A stretch of 64,000 bases of DNA, from NCBI RefSeq assembly GCF_007828865.1, contig NZ_VIVK01000001.1, forward strand, positions 3,534,001 to 3,598,000. Direction: 5' to 3'. Source of the DNA: Kribbella amoyensis (lineage in GTDB: Bacteria > Actinomycetota > Actinomycetes > Propionibacteriales > Kribbellaceae). Under the pieces are notes generated by a model. It searched no databases. It worked only from the letters and a program-made list of their open reading frames with translations, and was not told the origin of the DNA. A program made the position numbers and the translations under genes. Positions 1 to 8,318 of this stretch are shown piece by piece; position 1 is the stretch's first letter; each line of letters starts with the position of its first letter.

Positions 1-50
1 AGCTGAAGGCCATCTTCGAACGCGCGCTGGACTCCGTCACCAACAAGTGA
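1..50 (+). CDS. C-terminal tail of an unidentified gene in the pilus locus
   Basis: An open frame enters from the left edge and ends at TGA 48-50, giving a tail reading LKAIFERALDSVTNK. It overlaps the GTG start of the next gene by two bases, so it belongs to the same operon. Because the three genes behind it are TadE/TadG-like, this is probably a small Flp-type pilin or another Tad membrane component. Fifteen residues are too few to decide. Confidence 0.5.
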   Translation, partial: LKAIFERALDSVTNK

Positions 51-511
51 GCCCGACTCCGCTGCACACGGGTGCCGGGCTGCGGGTGACCACGAGGCGA
101 TGGAGTCCGCGACAGCCGCGGCCTGGTGGTCGCCGGCGGGGCGATCAGGGTGCCGCCGTGGTCGACTTCGTGCTGGTGTCGGTACTGGTGGTGCCACTGT
201 TCCTCGCGGTGTTGCAGGTCGGCCTCTACCTGTACATCCGGAACACGATCACCGCCGCGGCCTCCGAAGGCGCCCACTACGCCGCCGTCCTGAACCGCGA
301 TCCCGCCGACGGTGAGGAACACGCCCGTCGCCTGGTCACCGGGGTGGTTCGCGACGAGCTGGTCGAGGCCGTCACCGCGGAGCCGGTGGAGATCGAAGGA
401 CAGCCGGGGGTCCGGGTGGTCGTGAAGGCGCACATGCCCGCACTCGGCCTGTGGGGACCAGGTCTCGGCTTCGAGGTCGAAGGCCACGCCGTCAAGGAGA
501 CCGGCGAATGA
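47..511 (+). CDS. TadE-like pilus assembly protein
   Basis: 154-residue membrane protein. A basic N-terminus is followed by the TadE signature (GAAVVDF, residues 35-41), one transmembrane helix at about 38-64, and an extracytoplasmic domain. The AASEGAHYAA segment (71-80) is the family's small-residue motif behind the helix. TadE pseudopilins are anchored on the outer face and help assemble Flp/Tad pili. The GTG start at 47 overlaps the preceding stop, and the stop overlaps the next ATG, so the gene is translationally coupled within a tad operon. The family call is firm; the exact role among the three related proteins here cannot be assigned. Confidence 0.82.
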   Translation: MSPTPLHTGAGLRVTTRRWSPRQPRPGGRRRGDQGAAVVDFVLVSVLVVPLFLAVLQVGLYLYIRNTITAAASEGAHYAAVLNRDPADGEEHARRLVTGVVRDELVEAVTAEPVEIEGQPGVRVVVKAHMPALGLWGPGLGFEVEGHAVKETGE

Positions 512-1005
512 CCCGCCGATCGTCCCGCCGACCGAGGCGGTGGCAGGTCAGATTGGTGCCTCGGGCAACGGATGAGCGGGGGAGTGCCGTGGTCGAGTTC
601 TCCTGGCTGGCGCTGGTGCTGCTGATCCCGCTCGTGTACCTGATGCTCGGCGTCTTCGAGGTTCAGCGGGCCTCGTACGGCGCGACCGCGGCGACGCGGG
701 CGGCCGGGCGTGCGTTCATCATCGTCCCGGCCGGACTGTCCGAGGACGACGCGCGCTCACGGGCGTACGAGGCGGCGCGGCTGGCGATGAAGGACCAGGG
801 CATCGAGCTCCGGCCGGAAGAGCTCAGCATCTCCTGTACCCCGGCCTGCCTGGAGCCTGGTTCGACCGTGACGGTGCGGCTGGACACGCAGGTGCCGTTG
901 CCGTTGATCCCCGACGCACTCGGCGGCGAGCGCCCCGCCGTACGGATCACCGCGTCGCACATCGAGTCGTACGGCGACTACCGCGAAGCCAAGGGGGACG
1001 GGTGA
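508..1005 (+). CDS. Second TadE-like pilus assembly protein
   Basis: 165 residues from ATG 508, which overlaps the previous stop as ATGA. This start is preferred over upstream in-frame codons because of that coupling. A basic N-terminus (RRSSRRPRR) precedes the TadE motif GSAVVEF (25-31) and one membrane helix to about residue 50. The outer domain has a close cysteine pair (SCTPAC), which could form a disulfide outside the cell. It is a paralogue of the gene before it. Two TadE-like proteins followed by a TadG-like one is the usual actinobacterial end of a tad locus. Confidence 0.82.
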   Translation: MTRRSSRRPRRWQVRLVPRATDERGSAVVEFSWLALVLLIPLVYLMLGVFEVQRASYGATAATRAAGRAFIIVPAGLSEDDARSRAYEAARLAMKDQGIELRPEELSISCTPACLEPGSTVTVRLDTQVPLPLIPDALGGERPAVRITASHIESYGDYREAKGDG

Positions 1006-1433
1006 CGGCGCGGCGCCGGGGTGAGGAGGGGCAGATGTCCGTGCTCATCATCGGGTTCACCGTGATCGTCGTCCTGCTGATCGTGGTCGTCACCGATCTG
1101 TCCAAGGTGTTCCTCGTCCGGCGCGACCTGGACGCGACCGCGGACGGCGCGGTGCTTGCCGCGGCCAACGGTCTCGCCGCCGTCTACGCCCAACCCGGGC
1201 CGGGGTCGAACGCCGAGCTCGATCCCGAGGAGGCCCGGCGGCTGACCGCGGAGTACCTGGACGCCGTTGCCGCAGGCACCCGTTTCGACGCCTTCGACTG
1301 GTCCGCCGACGTGACCGGGACGACGGTGACGGTGGAGCTCACGTCGAGTGTCGACCTGCCGTTCACGCCGCCCGGCTGGCAGGGATCGGCCGACGTCGGG
1401 TCGACCTCGTCCGCCACCGTCCCGATCCGCTGA
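1002..1433 (+). CDS. TadG-like Flp pilus-assembly protein
   Basis: 143 residues from GTG 1002, overlapping the preceding TGA. After EEGQMSV comes one strong hydrophobic helix (about 13-31), then the typical TadG/RcpC-type segment RRDLDATADGAVLAAANGLA (40-59). This is the short actinobacterial form of the family, which carries only the N-terminal anchor plus about 80 outer residues and lacks a von Willebrand domain. It is the last gene of the pilus operon; the next gene starts 20 bases later and is metabolically unrelated. Confidence 0.75.
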   Translation: MTARRRGEEGQMSVLIIGFTVIVVLLIVVVTDLSKVFLVRRDLDATADGAVLAAANGLAAVYAQPGPGSNAELDPEEARRLTAEYLDAVAAGTRFDAFDWSADVTGTTVTVELTSSVDLPFTPPGWQGSADVGSTSSATVPIR

Positions 1434-1453
1434 CTCTTTGGCACGATGGACCG

Positions 1454-2248
1454 ATGAAGATCGAACTGAGCGGACGACGGGCCCTGGTGTCGGGATCCAG
1501 CCAGGGGATCGGCCTCGCGATCGCCACCGAGTTGGCGCGCGCCGGGGCGACGGTGGTGGTGAACGGCCGCGACCAGGGGAAGACGGAGCGGGCGGTGGTC
1601 GAGGTGGTCGGGGCGGTTCCGGGCGCCGAGGTGCTGCCGATCGCGGCCGACCTCGCGACAGCCGAGGGCGCCGAGTCGCTGCGGGAACGGGCCGGCGAGC
1701 TCGACATCCTGGTGAACAACCTCGGCATCTTCGGCGCGAGACCGGTGCTCGAGATCGACGACGACGAGTGGCGCCGGTACTTCGAGGTGAACGTGCTGTC
1801 CGCGGTGCGGCTGATCCGGCTGTACCTGCCCGGCATGATCGAGCGCGGCTTCGGCCGGGTGATGAACATCGCCAGCGACTCCGCCGTGGCGACTCCGGTC
1901 GAGATGGTCCACTACGGCATGACCAAGACCGCCCTGCTCGCCGTCACCCGCGGGTACGCGAAGGCCGCGGCCGGGACAGGCGTCACGGTGAACTCGGTGA
2001 TGGCCGGCCCGACCCACACTCCCGGCGTCGAGGACTTCGTCGGTGAACTGGTCGGCACCGACCTGCCCTGGGACGAGGCGCAGCGCCGGTTCATGAAGGA
2101 GCACCGCCCGTACTCCCTCATCCAGCGCCTGATCGAGCCGCCCGAGATCGGCAACATGGTCGTGTACCTCAGCTCCGACCAGGCCTCGGCGACCACGGGT
2201 GGCGCGGTCCGCGTCGACGGCGGCTACATCGACTCGATCCTGCCCTGA
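1454..2248 (+). CDS. Short-chain dehydrogenase/reductase (SDR)
   Basis: 264-residue classical SDR. The cofactor loop reads GSSQGIG (14-20). The NNAG motif appears as NNLG (88-91), and the catalytic residues are Ser (in IASDS, near 141), Tyr154 and Lys158 (YGMTK). The C-terminal GGAVRVDGGYI segment is typical of classical SDRs. An Arg/Gly-rich loop (NGRD) after the second strand suggests NADP(H). The substrate is unknown. A -10-like CACGAT lies six bases before ATG 1454 (1442-1447), so the transcript may be leaderless and independent of the pilus operon. It converges with the NmrA-like gene. Confidence 0.85.
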   Translation: MKIELSGRRALVSGSSQGIGLAIATELARAGATVVVNGRDQGKTERAVVEVVGAVPGAEVLPIAADLATAEGAESLRERAGELDILVNNLGIFGARPVLEIDDDEWRRYFEVNVLSAVRLIRLYLPGMIERGFGRVMNIASDSAVATPVEMVHYGMTKTALLAVTRGYAKAAAGTGVTVNSVMAGPTHTPGVEDFVGELVGTDLPWDEAQRRFMKEHRPYSLIQRLIEPPEIGNMVVYLSSDQASATTGGAVRVDGGYIDSILP

Positions 2249-2266
2249 GGTCCGGCGGGTCCGGCC

Positions 2267-3097
2267 CTACTCGGCGAAGACCTCGGGGTGGTCGCGGAGC
2301 CAGGTCTGCCAGGACCGGGCGGGATGCGCCGTGAGGAGTTCGACCCCTGGCTCGATCGGATGGGGCAGCCCGACCCGGCTCGCCCAGTACGACATCAGGC
2401 TCCGGAACTGGGCCTGGTTGCGCATACCCCGGCTCATCTCCTCCTCGGCCTGGGCCGGGGCGAGGTCGACGGCCTCGATCGGCACACCGGTGACCTCGGT
2501 GATCTGCTCGATCTGGCGGCGCCTGGTCATCGACTCGGGGCCGCTGAGCGGGTACGCCCGGCCGTCGTGCGGTGAACCGGGTCCGGCCAGCAGGACCTGG
2601 ACGGCGGCGTCGGCGATGTCCTGTTCGTGGATCGGGGCCTCCTCGGCGTCCAGGTAGGGCAGCCGGATCTGGCCGGTCGCGCGCAGGGCGTACGACCAGA
2701 AGATCGCGTTGGTCATGAAGGCGCCGGGCTGCAGACACGTCACGGCGTACGCGCCGGTCTTGATGACGCGCTCGGTCTCGGCGTGTGGGTCGGCGGCCGC
2801 GTCCTCGTTGTCCGCGTACGACGACATCGAGGAGAGCAGGACGACCTTCTTCACCCCGGCCGCGTCGGCTGCTTCGACGAAGGCGGCGGCCGTGGTCGGT
2901 TCGGCGTACAGGAACACCTGGGTCACGTCGCGCAGGGCGGCGCTCACGGTCGATGGATCGGTGAGGTCGAACGGGACGGAGCCAGGGACGGCGGAGGTAT
3001 CGCGGCTGGCGACTCGGGGGTCGAGGCCGGCGGCGGTCAGGCCGGCGACGACGGCACGGGCGATCCGGCCGCGGCCACCGGTGACGAGAATGGTCAT
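2267..3097 (-). CDS. NmrA-like NAD(P)-binding protein (atypical SDR)
   Basis: 276 residues. The N-terminal Rossmann motif is TGGRGRIA (6-13). It is followed by LLSSMSSYAD, and there is no YxxxK catalytic pair, as in NmrA/HSCARG-type atypical SDRs of the ergot-alkaloid-reductase group. Such proteins sense or use NAD(P)H or reduce quinones; nothing here fixes the substrate. It is divergent from a TetR gene, with the palindrome TGTAGTCACTACA between them, so the regulator probably represses it. A GGAG ribosome-binding site lies just before ATG 3097. Confidence 0.8.
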   Translation of the reverse strand: MTILVTGGRGRIARAVVAGLTAAGLDPRVASRDTSAVPGSVPFDLTDPSTVSAALRDVTQVFLYAEPTTAAAFVEAADAAGVKKVVLLSSMSSYADNEDAAADPHAETERVIKTGAYAVTCLQPGAFMTNAIFWSYALRATGQIRLPYLDAEEAPIHEQDIADAAVQVLLAGPGSPHDGRAYPLSGPESMTRRRQIEQITEVTGVPIEAVDLAPAQAEEEMSRGMRNQAQFRSLMSYWASRVGLPHPIEPGVELLTAHPARSWQTWLRDHPEVFAE

Positions 3098-3113
3098 GGT
3101 GTCGCTCCAAAAA

Positions 3114-3126
3114 TGTAGTCACTACA
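3114..3126. promoter_or_regulatory. TetR-type operator palindrome
   Basis: TGTAGT-C-ACTACA is a perfect dyad between divergent genes. It overlaps the likely -10 of the minus-strand NmrA-like gene (TACATT read on the minus strand). The TetR-family protein at 3167 is the obvious candidate ligand-controlled repressor. The assignment rests on position and symmetry only. Confidence 0.6.
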
Positions 3127-3154
3127 ACAATGGAGGGAGTAAAGCACGGTGCTC

Positions 3155-3160
3155 TAGGCT
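3155..3160 (+). promoter_or_regulatory. -10 element for leaderless tetR start
   Basis: TAGGCT ends six bases before ATG 3167, and there is no Shine-Dalgarno sequence. In actinobacteria this spacing places the transcription start at the A of the start codon, giving a leaderless mRNA. Confidence 0.5.
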
Positions 3161-3166
3161 CTGTCC

Positions 3167-3862
3167 ATGACGTCCACGGGTGCCGACCGGCCGGCGAGTG
3201 CGGAGACCGGGCGGCGGGAGCGGAAGAAGCGGCAGACGCGGCAGGCGATCTCGGATGTCGCGACCGAGCTGTTCCTGGCCCGCGGGTTCGACGCCGTCAC
3301 GGTGGCCGAGGTCGCGAAGGCCGCGGACGTCGCCGTGCAGACCGTCTTCAACCACTTCCCCACCAAGGAGGACCTGTTCTTCGACGAGGACAGCTGGTGG
3401 GCCGGACCGGCCGAGGCGATCCGGGCGGCGCCGGCCGAGATGGACGCGGTGACCGCGCTCGAGGACCACTACCTGGCCGTGACCCGCGCGCGGCTGGAGT
3501 CGGGTCACCTCGCGACCTGGCTGCGGTTCAGCCGGACCCTGGAGGACAGCGAGACGTTGCGGGCGAGGCGGCGGCTCGTCGCGACCAGGATGGAGCAGCT
3601 CATCGCGGAGGCGTTGCTGGAGCGGGACGAGGGGATGCCGCGATGGAAGGCCGAGCTGATCGGCGCGCAGTACGCCGCGGCGCAGAAGGTGCTGGAGGCC
3701 GAGCTGGCCAGGCTGCTGCCCGACACCGCTGATCAGGCCCAGCTCGAAGCGGCCAACGCCCGGCTCGCCGACGCGACCGCCGAGGTGTTCGGCATCCTCC
3801 GTCACGGCCTGTCGGCGCCGGGGTCAGGGCCGGGGCCGGGACAAAGGATTCCCGGGGTGTGA
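3167..3862 (+). CDS. TetR-family transcriptional regulator
   Basis: 231 residues. The N-terminal helix-turn-helix (about 20-68) includes AISDVATELFLARGFDAVTV and VQTVFNHFPTKEDLFF, which match TetR helices 1-3. The C-terminal half is helical and variable, as expected for a ligand-binding and dimerisation domain. It is divergent from the NmrA-like oxidoreductase with a shared operator, so it most likely represses that gene and perhaps itself. The ligand cannot be predicted. Confidence 0.88.
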   Translation: MTSTGADRPASAETGRRERKKRQTRQAISDVATELFLARGFDAVTVAEVAKAADVAVQTVFNHFPTKEDLFFDEDSWWAGPAEAIRAAPAEMDAVTALEDHYLAVTRARLESGHLATWLRFSRTLEDSETLRARRRLVATRMEQLIAEALLERDEGMPRWKAELIGAQYAAAQKVLEAELARLLPDTADQAQLEAANARLADATAEVFGILRHGLSAPGSGPGPGQRIPGV

Positions 3863-3873
3863 GTGTTAGCGGG

Positions 3874-3879
3874 TACGCT
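3874..3879 (+). promoter_or_regulatory. -10 element of prfB
   Basis: TACGCT (TANNNT class) ends eight bases before GTG 3888, and no Shine-Dalgarno sequence precedes that codon. This points to a leaderless or nearly leaderless prfB transcript and supports GTG 3888 over TTG 3882. Confidence 0.45.
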
Positions 3880-3887
3880 GCTTGGTT

Positions 3888-5009
3888 GTGGCTGGACTGG
3901 ATTTTGACGCGGAGCTCAAGCAGCTCGACGTGACGCTGACCTCGATCGAGAAGGTGCTCGATCTGGACGCGCTGCGCCGGGAGATCGCCGACCTGGGGGA
4001 GCAGGTCGCTGCGCCCGACCTGTGGGACGACCAGCCGAACGCGCAGAAGGTGACCTCGCGGCTGTCCAGCCTGCAGGCCGACGTCGAACGGGTGACCAAC
4101 CTGCGCGGCCGGCTCGACGACCTCGGCGTGCTGGTCGAGCTCGGCCGGGAGGAGAACGACCCGGACAGCCTCGCCGAGGCGGAGAAGGAAGTCGGCGCGG
4201 TCGGGAAGGCGATCCAGTCGCTCGAGGTGCGCACCCTGCTGTCCGGGGAGTACGACGAGCGCGAGGCGCTGGTGACCATCCGGTCCGGCGCGGGCGGTGT
4301 CGACGCCGCCGACTTCGCCGAGATGCTGCAGCGGATGTACCTGCGCTGGGCCGAGCGGCACGGGTACGGCTCCGAGGTCTACGACACCTCCTACGCCGAA
4401 GAGGCCGGGATCAAGTCGACCACGTTCGCGGTGAAGGCGCCGTACGCGTACGGCACGCTGAGCGTGGAGTCGGGCACGCACCGGCTGGTCCGGATCTCCC
4501 CGTTCGACAACCAGGGCCGCCGGCAGACCTCGTTCGCCGCGGTCGAGGTGGTCCCGGTGCTGGAGCAGACCGACGAGATCGACGTACCCGAGGAGGAGCT
4601 GCGGATCGACGTGTACCGCTCGTCCGGCCCGGGTGGCCAGAGCGTCAACACCACCGACTCCGCGGTCCGGATCACGCACCTCCCGACCGGCACGGTGGTC
4701 TCCTGCCAGAACGAGAAGTCCCAGCTGCAGAACAAGGCCAGCGCGATGGTGATCCTGAAGGCCAAGCTGCTCGCGCTGAAGAAGGCCGAGGAGCGGGCCC
4801 AGATCGACGCGCTGCGCGGTGACGTCCAAGGGTCGTGGGGCGACCAGATGCGGTCCTACGTGCTGCACCCGTACCAGATGGTCAAGGACCTGCGGACGCT
4901 GTTCGAGTCGGGCAACACGTCGGGTGTGTTCGACGGCGAGATCGACGAGTTCATCGAGGCCGGGATCCGCTGGCGCCGGACCGGCCAGACGGTCGCCGAG
5001 CAGAACTAG
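3888..5009 (+). CDS. prfB: Peptide chain release factor 2
   Basis: 373 residues, the normal RF2 length. The codon-recognition tripeptide SPF (204-206, in RISPFD) marks RF2, which reads UGA and UAA, rather than RF1 (PxT). The catalytic GGQ (249-251, in SGPGGQSVN) triggers peptidyl-tRNA hydrolysis on the ribosome. Unlike E. coli prfB, the frame is uninterrupted: there is no early in-frame UGA or slippery CUUUGA, so no autoregulatory frameshift. I chose GTG 3888 for its -10 spacing; a TTG six bases earlier is possible. In many actinobacteria prfB lies just upstream of ftsE; here about 23 kb separate them. Confidence 0.96.
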   Translation: MAGLDFDAELKQLDVTLTSIEKVLDLDALRREIADLGEQVAAPDLWDDQPNAQKVTSRLSSLQADVERVTNLRGRLDDLGVLVELGREENDPDSLAEAEKEVGAVGKAIQSLEVRTLLSGEYDEREALVTIRSGAGGVDAADFAEMLQRMYLRWAERHGYGSEVYDTSYAEEAGIKSTTFAVKAPYAYGTLSVESGTHRLVRISPFDNQGRRQTSFAAVEVVPVLEQTDEIDVPEEELRIDVYRSSGPGGQSVNTTDSAVRITHLPTGTVVSCQNEKSQLQNKASAMVILKAKLLALKKAEERAQIDALRGDVQGSWGDQMRSYVLHPYQMVKDLRTLFESGNTSGVFDGEIDEFIEAGIRWRRTGQTVAEQN

Positions 5010-5014
5010 TACCG

Positions 5015-5791
5015 GTGCCCCTGGCGGAGCTCCGCGCCGACTGCGGCCGGTGCTTCGGACTGTGCTGCGTCGCGCTGACGTTCGCGAAGTCGGCCGACTT
5101 CGCCATCGACAAACCGGCCGGTGAACCCTGCCCGAACCTGCGGGACGACTTCCGCTGTGGGATCCACAGCAAGCTGCGGCCCGAAGGCTTCCAGGGCTGC
5201 ACGGTGTACGACTGCTTCGGCGCGGGCCAGAAGATCTCCGAGCAGGCCGGGACCAGTTGGCGGCAGCGGCCCGGTCAGGACCTGTTCGCCCAGTTGCCGA
5301 TCATGCGGCAGCTGCACGAGCTGCTCTGGTACCTCGCGGACGCCCTGGACCGGCCGGAGACCGCGCCGATCGCCGACGCGCTGCGCAAGGCCGAGCACCA
5401 CGTCGAGCAGCTCACCCGGATCGCGGTCCTGGACGTTGACCTGGGCAACGAACGCCAGCAGGTCAACGCACTCCTGCTGCGGACCAGCGAGCTCGTCCGC
5501 GGCAAGCAGCCGAAGAAGAAGGAGCGTCGCGGAGCGGACCTGGTCGGCGCGAGGCTGCGCGGCGCCGATCTCGCCCGGGCCAACCTCCGCGGCGCGTACC
5601 TGATCGCCGCCGACCTCACCGGCGCGGATCTGCGCCGGGCCGACCTGATCGGCGCCGACTTCCGCGACACGGAGCTGTCCGGCGCCGATCTCCGCGAGGC
5701 CCTCTTCCTCACCCAGTCGCAGGTCAACGCGGCCAAGGGCGACGCGGCCACGAAGCTGCCCGCCACCGTCCTCCGCCCCGGCCACTGGTGA
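5015..5791 (+). CDS. Cysteine-rich N-terminal domain plus pentapeptide-repeat protein
   Basis: 258 residues from GTG 5015. The first 70 residues hold eight cysteines (10, 13, 17, 18, 39, 48, 62, 67), including CGRCFGLCC, a plausible metal or Fe-S binding module resembling YkgJ-type CxxCxxxCC proteins. A helical middle follows. Residues about 175-235 are pentapeptide repeats of the A(D/N)LxG type (GADLVGARLRGADLARANLR), which fold as a right-handed quadrilateral beta-helix. Some pentapeptide proteins mimic DNA and protect gyrase, but nothing shows that here. It starts six bases after prfB and may be co-transcribed. Confidence 0.78.
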   Translation: MPLAELRADCGRCFGLCCVALTFAKSADFAIDKPAGEPCPNLRDDFRCGIHSKLRPEGFQGCTVYDCFGAGQKISEQAGTSWRQRPGQDLFAQLPIMRQLHELLWYLADALDRPETAPIADALRKAEHHVEQLTRIAVLDVDLGNERQQVNALLLRTSELVRGKQPKKKERRGADLVGARLRGADLARANLRGAYLIAADLTGADLRRADLIGADFRDTELSGADLREALFLTQSQVNAAKGDAATKLPATVLRPGHW

Positions 5792-7219
5792 TCAGCGGCT
5801 CCGCAACCGCCACGTGATCGGTGTCATCAGCAACGAGATCGCCGTGATCGCGAACGCGACCGCTGCCAGCGAACCACCCTGACCCCACGACGTCCCGGCC
5901 AGCGACAGGTACGCCGTGCCGACGGTGGCCGCGCCGAGTGAGAGGCAGGTCTGCTGGCTGGTCAACAGGATCCCGCTGCCGAGTCCGGCCTGCGCCGGCG
6001 GGACCTGACCAAGGACCACGCCGATCAGCGGCACCATCACCAGCCCGTTCCCGAAGCCCGCCACCAGCATCGGCAGCGCCAGCCGGAGAGGTGACACGTC
6101 GGGCCAGAGCATCAACGTGACCACGGCCAGCAGCGAGTACCCCACAGCCTGCACCAGCCAGCCGCGGACGATCAGCCCGGCCCCGTACCGGAGCTGCAGG
6201 CGCGGGCCGTAGATCGACGTGACGAGGAACCCGACCGCCATCGGCAGCAGGCTCAGCCCGCCTTCGAGCGGCGACATCCCCGCCTCGCCCTGGGTCGCGA
6301 GCGCGAAGACGAACATGAACCCGCCGAACGTCGTGAAGAACCCGACCGCGAGCAGCAGACCGACCCGCATCGCCCGCAACCGCAGCACCGTCGGTGGGAT
6401 CAGCGGTGCCTGACCCGCCCGCTCGGCCCGGTGCTGATGCAGCCCGAGCACGGCCGCGGAAGGAATCACCGCGGCCAGCGAGATCCAGGTCCACAACGGC
6501 CAGCCCAGCGGACGCCCTTCGGTCAACGGCAGCAGCAGAAGCACCAGCGTCAGAGCGAGCAGCCCCGCACCGACCAGGTCGACCTGGTGGGCCTGGTCCG
6601 CTCGCGTCTCGGGCAGCAACCGCAGCGCCGCGCCAAGGGCGAGCAGGCCGACCGGGACGTTGACCAGGAACACCGCCCGCCAGCCGAGCCCGAACACGTC
6701 GGCCTCGACGAGCACGCCACCGAGGATCTGACCGAGTGCGGCCGCCGCACCACCGGCGACGCCGAACCAGGCCATCGCGCGGGCCCGGTGTTCGCCGGTG
6801 AGCAGGCTGCTGATCGAGGCCAGCACCTGCGGCGTCATCGCAGCGGCCGCGGCACCCTGGACGACCCGGGCAGCGAGCAGCACACCGATCGTCGGGGCGA
6901 GTGCGCAGATCAGCGAGAGCACGGTGAACCCGGTCAGCCCGGCGAGGAACAGCCGCTTCCGGCCGAACCCGTCACCGAGCCGGCCACCGACCACGAGCAG
7001 GGTCGCGTTGGCGATGCCGTAGCTGCCGACGACGAGCTGGAGTTCCCCGGACGAGGCGTGCAGGTCGCCGCCGATCGCGGGCAATGCGACGTTGATGATG
7101 AAGAAGGAGAGCATCGGCAGGAACGCGCCGAAGAGCAGAGTCGTGAGAGCCACCGGCCCGAGTGGCGAGGCGTCCCGCGGAGGCGCGGGCACCGGGGCGG
7201 TCTGGAGCTGGTCAGTCAT
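5792..7219 (-). CDS. MFS transporter, DHA2 (14-TM) drug-efflux type
   Basis: 475 residues with about 14 hydrophobic helices. The loop motif GGRLGDGFGRKRLF (motif A, between TM2 and TM3) and the segment ARVVQGAAAAAMTPQ are typical of the DHA2/EmrB-QacA drug:proton antiporters. It is convergent with the pentapeptide gene and divergent from an XRE-family regulator, which probably controls it. CAGGCT lies seven bases before the ATG on the minus strand, again a leaderless arrangement. The substrate is unknown. Confidence 0.88.
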   Translation of the reverse strand: MTDQLQTAPVPAPPRDASPLGPVALTTLLFGAFLPMLSFFIINVALPAIGGDLHASSGELQLVVGSYGIANATLLVVGGRLGDGFGRKRLFLAGLTGFTVLSLICALAPTIGVLLAARVVQGAAAAAMTPQVLASISSLLTGEHRARAMAWFGVAGGAAAALGQILGGVLVEADVFGLGWRAVFLVNVPVGLLALGAALRLLPETRADQAHQVDLVGAGLLALTLVLLLLPLTEGRPLGWPLWTWISLAAVIPSAAVLGLHQHRAERAGQAPLIPPTVLRLRAMRVGLLLAVGFFTTFGGFMFVFALATQGEAGMSPLEGGLSLLPMAVGFLVTSIYGPRLQLRYGAGLIVRGWLVQAVGYSLLAVVTLMLWPDVSPLRLALPMLVAGFGNGLVMVPLIGVVLGQVPPAQAGLGSGILLTSQQTCLSLGAATVGTAYLSLAGTSWGQGGSLAAVAFAITAISLLMTPITWRLRSR

Positions 7220-7243
7220 GCGAACCAGCCTGCGACGGATCGG

Positions 7244-7274
7244 ATCCTGGTGGTGAGAGCCTGCTTATCCTGGT
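7244..7274. promoter_or_regulatory. Direct repeats in MFS/XRE divergent region
   Basis: ATCCTGGT occurs at 7244-7251 and 7267-7274, 23 bases apart (about two helical turns), between the divergent transporter and regulator. This is a possible binding site of the XRE regulator; the support is positional only. Confidence 0.3.
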
Positions 7275-7332
7275 ATCCACAGCACCTGGCACCAGCCTCC
7301 CGTACCCCGGAACCACCGACCAGGATGGGACC

Positions 7333-8196
7333 ATGACCACCAGCCTGCCCGCAGAGTACGCCCGCACCGTGACCGGCAAGCACGAGCGGCACCGGGAGCT
7401 GGGCGCGTTCCTCCGGAGCCGGCGGGAGCGGATCCGGCCGGAGGAGGTCGGGTTCGCACCGGGTGGCCGACGACGGACACCGGGTCTACGGCGCGAGGAG
7501 GTCGCGCAGCTCGCAGGTGTCGGGATCACTTGGTACACCTGGCTCGAACAGGGCCGTGACATCAACGTGTCCGCACAGGTGCTCGACGCGGTCGCACGGA
7601 CGCTACGGCTGGACCGGCTCGAGCGCAGCCACCTGTACCGGCTCGCGGGGCTCCCGCCGGGTCCGGTGACCGGTGAGTGCACCGTCCTGCCCGACTCGGT
7701 GCAGCGCATGCTCGACAAGGCCTCGCCGTACCCCGCGGTTGTGCTGAACGCGCGCTACGACGTGCTCGCCTTCAACGACGCGTACTGCAAGGTGCTGCTC
7801 GACATGGCCACGATCCCGCCCGAGGAGCGGAACCTGCTCTGGCTCACTTTCGTGTCCGAGGAGTGGCAGTGCCGCTTCACCGAGGCGGAGTCGCTGCAAC
7901 TGCACATGGTCGCCGGGTACCGGGGCGCGCTGGCGGACCACCTCGGCGAACCGGCCTGGCAGGAGCTCACCCAGCAACTGCTGTCCCGGTCACCGTTGTT
8001 CGCCGACCTGTGGGAGCGGTACGAAGTGGCCGCGCCGAGCAACAACATCAAGCTGCTGGAGACCGCGCGGCACGGCCTCGTCCGGGTGGAACCGGTGAAC
8101 CTCTGGCTCACCCAGCTCGGCCAGGTCCGCGCGACCGTCTACACCGCGGCCGACGACGAGTCCGAGGCCAAGCTGCAGGCCCTTGTCGGCGACTGA
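7333..8196 (+). CDS. XRE-family regulator with MmyB-like ligand domain
   Basis: 287 residues. An N-terminal XRE helix-turn-helix (about 18-80) carries the family-specific block RRRTPGLRREEVAQLAGVGITWYTWLEQGR. The C-terminal half (about 105-280) has the MmyB-like PAS-type fold seen in actinobacterial regulators of this type (YPAVVLNARYDVLAFNDAY ... LWLTFVSEEW). It is divergent from a DHA2 efflux gene, so a role in sensing a small hydrophobic inducer and controlling efflux is likely but unproven. A paralogue begins at 63693. Confidence 0.85.
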   Translation: MTTSLPAEYARTVTGKHERHRELGAFLRSRRERIRPEEVGFAPGGRRRTPGLRREEVAQLAGVGITWYTWLEQGRDINVSAQVLDAVARTLRLDRLERSHLYRLAGLPPGPVTGECTVLPDSVQRMLDKASPYPAVVLNARYDVLAFNDAYCKVLLDMATIPPEERNLLWLTFVSEEWQCRFTEAESLQLHMVAGYRGALADHLGEPAWQELTQQLLSRSPLFADLWERYEVAAPSNNIKLLETARHGLVRVEPVNLWLTQLGQVRATVYTAADDESEAKLQALVGD

Positions 8197-8250
8197 CCGG
8201 TCGCGCCCGCCTCTTTCGAGCTCGACGCGCCGGAGTCGCTGATCGCGCAC

Positions 8251-8287
8251 CCCGGGCCCGGCACGGGGGCGGTGTGCCGGGCCCGGG
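8251..8287. terminator. Bidirectional GC-rich hairpin
   Basis: CCCGGGCCCGGCAC (8251-8264) pairs perfectly with 8274-8287 across a nine-base loop. It sits between convergent stops at 8196 and 8319. There is no T-tract, as is common for actinobacterial terminators. Confidence 0.6.
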
Positions 8288-8318
8288 CGTTCCTGTGGTT
8301 CAGCCGGTCGGACCGTGT

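Noticed and set aside
3882..3960. Programmed +1 frameshift in prfB
   Set aside because: The frame is continuous from GTG 3888 to the stop with no early in-frame TGA and no CTTTGA slippery site, so the autoregulatory frameshift of E. coli is absent.
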